Assembly (NCBI GenBank): GCA_900541195.1
Contig: UQIY01000017.1
Location: 1 to 42,198 of the forward strand
DNA: 42,198 nucleotides
Source: an uncultured Collinsella sp.
GTDB taxonomy: Bacteria > Actinomycetota > Coriobacteriia > Coriobacteriales > Coriobacteriaceae
Direction: 5' to 3'
Notes under the pieces: generated by a model
What the model was told of the DNA's origin: nothing
What the model saw: only the letters and a program-made list of their open reading frames with translations
Database searches by the model: none
Position numbers and translations under genes: made by a program
Shown here: in pieces, positions 39,047-42,198 of the stretch
Layout of the letters: the number at the start of each line of letters is the position of its first letter
Numbering within the stretch: position 1 is the first letter of the stretch

Positions 39047-39982
39047 ATGCAGGAAACTGATTCTCAGTCTCAGGAGCAGGCTACCGCCACCAAGGCCGCA
39101 TCTGCTCCCGCCAAGTCCCGCACGCTGTGGGGCGACGCTTTTAAGCGTCTTCGTAAGAACAAGCTCGCCGTTATCGGTGTCTGCTGGATCATCATCGTCG
39201 TTGTGGTTGCACTGACCGCAGATCTGTGGGCTAAGCCCTGGCTCGGTTCGCCGACGGCTTCCGACTCGACCACCATGGCCGAGACGTCGCTGCTGGCTCC
39301 GTGTGCAGAGCACCCGTTTGGCACCGACGCCCTTGGTCGTGACATTCTCGTCCGCGTTATCTACGGTGCGCGCGTTTCGCTGTCCGTCGGCATTATGGCC
39401 ACCGCGATCTCCACGCTGATCGGTCTGGTCATGGGTGCTCTGGCGGGTTTCTACGGCGGCATCTGGGATACGATCATCATGCGCTGTGCGGACATCTTCC
39501 TGGCGTTCCCGTACGTGCTGTTCGTTGTCGCCATGATCGCCGTTATCGGCCGTGGCCTTCAGAACGTCTTTATCGCCATCGGTATTCTCGGCTGGCCTTC
39601 GATTGCGCGCGTCTTCCGCTCTGCAATCTTGACGGTCAAGGAAAACGACTATGTTGATGCAGCGCGCGCGATGGGTGCATCTGATGCTCGTATCGTCGTG
39701 CGTCACATCTTCCCGAACTCCGTCGCCTCCATCGTGGTCTACGCGACCATGAACATTGGTGGCGCCATTCTGACCGAGTCCGCTCTGTCCTTCCTCGGCA
39801 TGGGCGTTATTCCGCCTACGCCTTCGTGGGGCTCCATGATTCAGGACGGTCAGCAGTATCTTCTGACCGCTCCCTGGATGATGATCATGCCCGGTCTGGC
39901 AATTCTCTCGACGGTGCTCGCCTTCACCCTGCTGGGTGACGGTCTGCGCGACGCCCTCGACGTCAAGATGAAGGACGCATAA
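39047..39982 (+). CDS. oppC: Oligopeptide ABC transporter permease OppC
   Basis: A 311-residue permease. A polar, Gln/Ala-rich N-terminal tail of about 35 residues precedes the OppC core: WGDAFKRLRKNKLAVIGVCWIIIVVVVAL (first helix), HPFGTDALGRDILVRVIYGARVSL, the coupling motif ENDYVDAARAMGASDARIVVRHIFPN and the LLGDGLRDALDVKMKDA end. All are standard for OppC/DppC. RBS GGGAGG is 9 nt before the ATG. OppD starts 2 nt after its stop. Confidence 0.95.
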   Translation: MQETDSQSQEQATATKAASAPAKSRTLWGDAFKRLRKNKLAVIGVCWIIIVVVVALTADLWAKPWLGSPTASDSTTMAETSLLAPCAEHPFGTDALGRDILVRVIYGARVSLSVGIMATAISTLIGLVMGALAGFYGGIWDTIIMRCADIFLAFPYVLFVVAMIAVIGRGLQNVFIAIGILGWPSIARVFRSAILTVKENDYVDAARAMGASDARIVVRHIFPNSVASIVVYATMNIGGAILTESALSFLGMGVIPPTPSWGSMIQDGQQYLLTAPWMMIMPGLAILSTVLAFTLLGDGLRDALDVKMKDA

Positions 39983-39984
39983 GG

Positions 39985-41076
39985 ATGAAGAAGAACAAGA
40001 ACTATGTGGACCTGAAGGACCAGCCGGTTCCTGAGGGCCAGCATCTGCTCGAGGTCGATGACCTTAAGATGTATTTCCACACCGAGGATGGCGTTGTTCG
40101 CGCTGTCGACGGTGTCTCCTACACGCTCGATCGCGGCGAAACCCTGGGCGTCGTCGGTGAGTCCGGCTCCGGTAAGTCCGTGACCGCCATGACCATCATG
40201 GGCCTCATCTCGATGCCTCCGGGAAAGATCGAGGGCGGTGACGTTCGCTATCGCGGCCGCTCCATCCTCGAAATGACCGAGGAAGAGATGCAGCACATTC
40301 GCGGCAACGATATCGCGATGATCTTCCAGGATCCTATGACCTCCTTGAACCCGGTCTATAAGATCGGCAGGCAGGTGGGCGAGGGTCTTCGTCTGCACCG
40401 TGGCTACTCCAAGCAGGAGGCGCTCAAGCGTGCCACCGAGCTTTTGGACCTCGTGGGTATCCCCGAGCCCGAGAAGCGCGTCAATGAGTATCCGCACCAG
40501 TTCTCTGGCGGTATGCGTCAGCGAGTCATGATTGCCATGGCCCTTGCCTGCGATCCCGATATTCTGATTGCCGACGAGCCCACGACTGCCCTGGACGTTA
40601 CCATCCAGGCTCAGATTATCGAGCTCATGCAGGAGATGCAGGAGAAGAACGGCAACGCCATCATCATGATTACCCATGACCTGGGTGTTGTCGCCGATAT
40701 GGCCGATAAGATCATGGTTATGTACGCCGGCCGCCCCGTTGAGTTCGGTACTGCTGAGGAAATCTTCTACGAGAGCCGCCACCCCTACACCTGGGGTCTT
40801 ATCCGCTCCATCCCGGAGCAGGCAATCGAAGAGAAGAAGCCGCTGACGCCGATTCACGGCAACCCGCCTTCGCTCATGAACCTGCCTGAGGGCTGCGTCT
40901 TCTCTCCTCGTTGCCCCTACGCGACGGACAAGTGCCGCAAGCAGCGCCCTGAGCGCGTTGTCACCGAGTCCGGTCACTATTCTGCGTGCCACTATTCCGG
41001 TGACCCCGAGTTCCTCAAGAACGCTCCTGAGACGTCCCGTACGCGCAAGGATTCCAAGAAGGGAGGCGAGGCGTAA
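39985..41076 (+). CDS. oppD: Oligopeptide ABC transporter ATPase OppD
   Basis: A 363-residue ATPase subunit. Walker A GESGSGKS at 58-65, Q-loop FQDPMTSLNP, signature FSGGMRQRVMIAMAL, Walker B ILIADEPTTALD and switch MITHDLG. The C-terminal oligopeptide domain has the Cys pattern GCVFSPRCPYATDKC and SACHY, which in some OppD/DppD proteins binds a [4Fe-4S] cluster. The same motif is absent from both ATPases of the nan transporter in this window. It begins 2 nt after oppC and ends directly at the oppF start, so both ATPases are made together. Confidence 0.96.
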   Translation: MKKNKNYVDLKDQPVPEGQHLLEVDDLKMYFHTEDGVVRAVDGVSYTLDRGETLGVVGESGSGKSVTAMTIMGLISMPPGKIEGGDVRYRGRSILEMTEEEMQHIRGNDIAMIFQDPMTSLNPVYKIGRQVGEGLRLHRGYSKQEALKRATELLDLVGIPEPEKRVNEYPHQFSGGMRQRVMIAMALACDPDILIADEPTTALDVTIQAQIIELMQEMQEKNGNAIIMITHDLGVVADMADKIMVMYAGRPVEFGTAEEIFYESRHPYTWGLIRSIPEQAIEEKKPLTPIHGNPPSLMNLPEGCVFSPRCPYATDKCRKQRPERVVTESGHYSACHYSGDPEFLKNAPETSRTRKDSKKGGEA

Positions 41077-42105
41077 ATGGCAGACAATAACGAGCGCACT
41101 CCACTGCTGAAGGTCGAGCACCTCTCCAAGGAGTTTCCCGCAGAGTCCGGCATGTTCGCCAAGCGTTTTTCCAAGCGCGTCGTCTCTGCTGTAAACGACA
41201 TCTCTTTTGAGATTTATCCTGGCGAGACCTTTGGTCTGGTTGGCGAGTCTGGTTGCGGTAAATCCACCACGGGCCGCACTATCATGCGTCTGACCAAGCC
41301 GACCGCCGGCAAGGTGTTCTTCCAGGGCAAAGATGTTGCCGAGATGAGCAAGCATGAGATCAAGGACATGCGTCGTGAGATGCAGTTTATCTTCCAGGAT
41401 CCTTATGCTTCGCTCAACCCTCGTATGACCATCGGTGAGATTGTCTCCGAGCCCATGACCATTCATGGTGTGGGTACCAAGGAGGAGCGCATTGAGCGCG
41501 TCCGTGAGCTTCTCGACGTCGTTGGACTGAACCCCGAGCACATCAACCGCTATCCGCATGAGTTCTCGGGCGGCCAGCGTCAGCGTGTCGGTATTGCCCG
41601 CGCTTTTGCGCTGAAGCCCAAGCTGATTATCTGTGACGAGCCGGTATCCGCTCTGGATGTGTCCATTCAGGCCCAGGTTCTGAACCTGCTCAAGGAACTG
41701 CAGGACAAGTTCGGTACCGCGTATCTGTTTATCGCACACGACCTGTCCGTCGTACAGCACATCTCCGATCGCGTTGCCGTTATGTATCTGGGTAAGATGG
41801 TCGAGGTTTCGGACTGGAAGACGCTCTATAGCGAGCCTCACCATCCGTACACGCAGTCGCTGCTGTCTGCCGTGCCGGTTCCCGATCCTGATATCCAGAA
41901 GACCCGCAAGCGCATCATCCTCGCTGGCGATCCGCCGTCGCCGCTGGATCCGCCGACCGGCTGCCGTTTCCACACGCGTTGCCCGATCGCGCAGGGTATC
42001 TGCTCCGAGAAGCTCCCCGAGTTTAAGGAAGTTGCACCGGGTCACTGCTGTGCCTGCCACTTCGCCGAGCCGTTCCCGATCAAGGAATCGCACATCGACC
42101 TGTAG
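41077..42105 (+). CDS. oppF: Oligopeptide ABC transporter ATPase OppF
   Basis: A 342-residue partner ATPase of OppD. Walker A GESGCGKS at 56-63, FQDPYASLNPRM, signature FSGGQRQRVGIARAF, Walker B LIICDEPVSALD and switch IAHDLSVV are in order. The C-terminal domain has GCRFHTRCPIAQGIC and HCCACHF, again the Fe-S type Cys pattern. The ATG follows the oppD stop without spacing; GGGAGGCGAGG is the RBS. The gene is complete, and its stop lies 54 nt before the adapter sequence at the contig end. No terminator could be identified in that remaining stretch. Confidence 0.96.
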   Translation: MADNNERTPLLKVEHLSKEFPAESGMFAKRFSKRVVSAVNDISFEIYPGETFGLVGESGCGKSTTGRTIMRLTKPTAGKVFFQGKDVAEMSKHEIKDMRREMQFIFQDPYASLNPRMTIGEIVSEPMTIHGVGTKEERIERVRELLDVVGLNPEHINRYPHEFSGGQRQRVGIARAFALKPKLIICDEPVSALDVSIQAQVLNLLKELQDKFGTAYLFIAHDLSVVQHISDRVAVMYLGKMVEVSDWKTLYSEPHHPYTQSLLSAVPVPDPDIQKTRKRIILAGDPPSPLDPPTGCRFHTRCPIAQGICSEKLPEFKEVAPGHCCACHFAEPFPIKESHIDL

Positions 42106-42159
42106 TCGGTTGTTCTCGTCCGGGCCCGCCCTGGTGTTTCTTTTCAGAACGTCCTCGGA

Positions 42160-42198
42160 CTGTCTCTTATACACATCTCCGAGCCCACGAGACCGGAG
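42160..42198. other. Illumina Nextera adapter left on the contig end
   Basis: 42160-42178 is CTGTCTCTTATACACATCT, the Nextera/Tn5 mosaic end. 42179-42193 is CCGAGCCCACGAGAC, the continuation of the Nextera read-through adapter. CGGAG at 42194-42198 would be the first bases of the i7 index. This is not genomic DNA; sequence left of 42160 appears genuine. Confidence 0.98.

Noticed and set aside
39850..42174. A 774-codon minus-strand frame opposite oppC-oppF starting with MYKRQ
   Set aside because: It starts within the Nextera adapter and runs antisense to real ABC transporter genes; MYKRQ is the known peptide artefact of the mosaic end.
1..42198. tRNA, rRNA, riboswitch, CRISPR array or prophage genes
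   Set aside because: No cloverleaf, repeat-spacer array, phage gene or recognisable riboswitch was found in the intergenic regions, though riboswitches cannot be excluded by eye in the nan and oppA leaders.

Overview
The window reads as one contig from a high-GC, strongly codon-biased Gram-positive of the Actinobacteria/Coriobacteriia. It looks most like a gut Collinsella or close relative; this is inferred from protein style and gene order, and no database was searched. Two gene-order blocks typical of Actinobacteria support it: coaE-uvrB near uvrA, and uvrC...rapZ-whiA-gap-pgk-tpiA-secG. The last 39 bases are Illumina Nextera adapter, so the right edge is an assembly end and not biology.

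Layout. (1) 1-3727, + strand: terminator of an upstream gene, coaE, a membrane-anchored lytic transglycosylase, uvrB, and a bidirectional hairpin. (2) 3749-9871, - strand: an FAD-dependent dehydrogenase, an HI0933/BaiN-type flavoprotein, an Mrp/ApbC Fe-S carrier ATPase with its own promoter, and an LTA-synthase-like membrane sulfatase-fold enzyme. (3) 10065-17832, + strand: uvrA, then a tight operon of ybaK, murJ (with a long, repeat-bearing N-terminal extension) and uvrC. (4) 17833-28711, + strand: an apparently complete sialic-acid (N-acetylneuraminate) import and catabolism operon. It has a Tat/lipoprotein binding protein, a permease, a permease-ATPase fusion, a second ATPase, an AXE1-type acetylesterase, an overlapping paralogue that has lost its catalytic serine, a NanA-like aldolase, a ROK (ManNAc) kinase and NanE. 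(5) 28723-35867: rapZ, whiA, gap, pgk, tpiA, gpmI, secG. (6) 36162-42105: an oppABCDF oligopeptide ABC transporter operon.

How the parts work together. The nan operon would import sialic acid, probably remove O-acetyl groups, and convert Neu5Ac to pyruvate plus ManNAc, then ManNAc-6-P, then GlcNAc-6-P. These products feed the glycolytic genes that lie just downstream. Every junction in that operon with a gap over 50 nt carries a strong RNA hairpin, mostly without a U-tract. This suggests graded expression by mRNA processing or partial termination. The nan operon sits between uvrC and rapZ, which are neighbours in many Actinobacteria, so it looks like an insertion into a conserved block.

Most noteworthy: the active/inactive esterase pair in the nan operon; two large intercistronic hairpin elements (26668-26757 and 27815-27912); the threefold DETAVF-type repeat in the cytoplasmic tail of MurJ; and the adapter contamination at the end. 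I saw no tRNA, rRNA, CRISPR array, insertion sequence or prophage gene.
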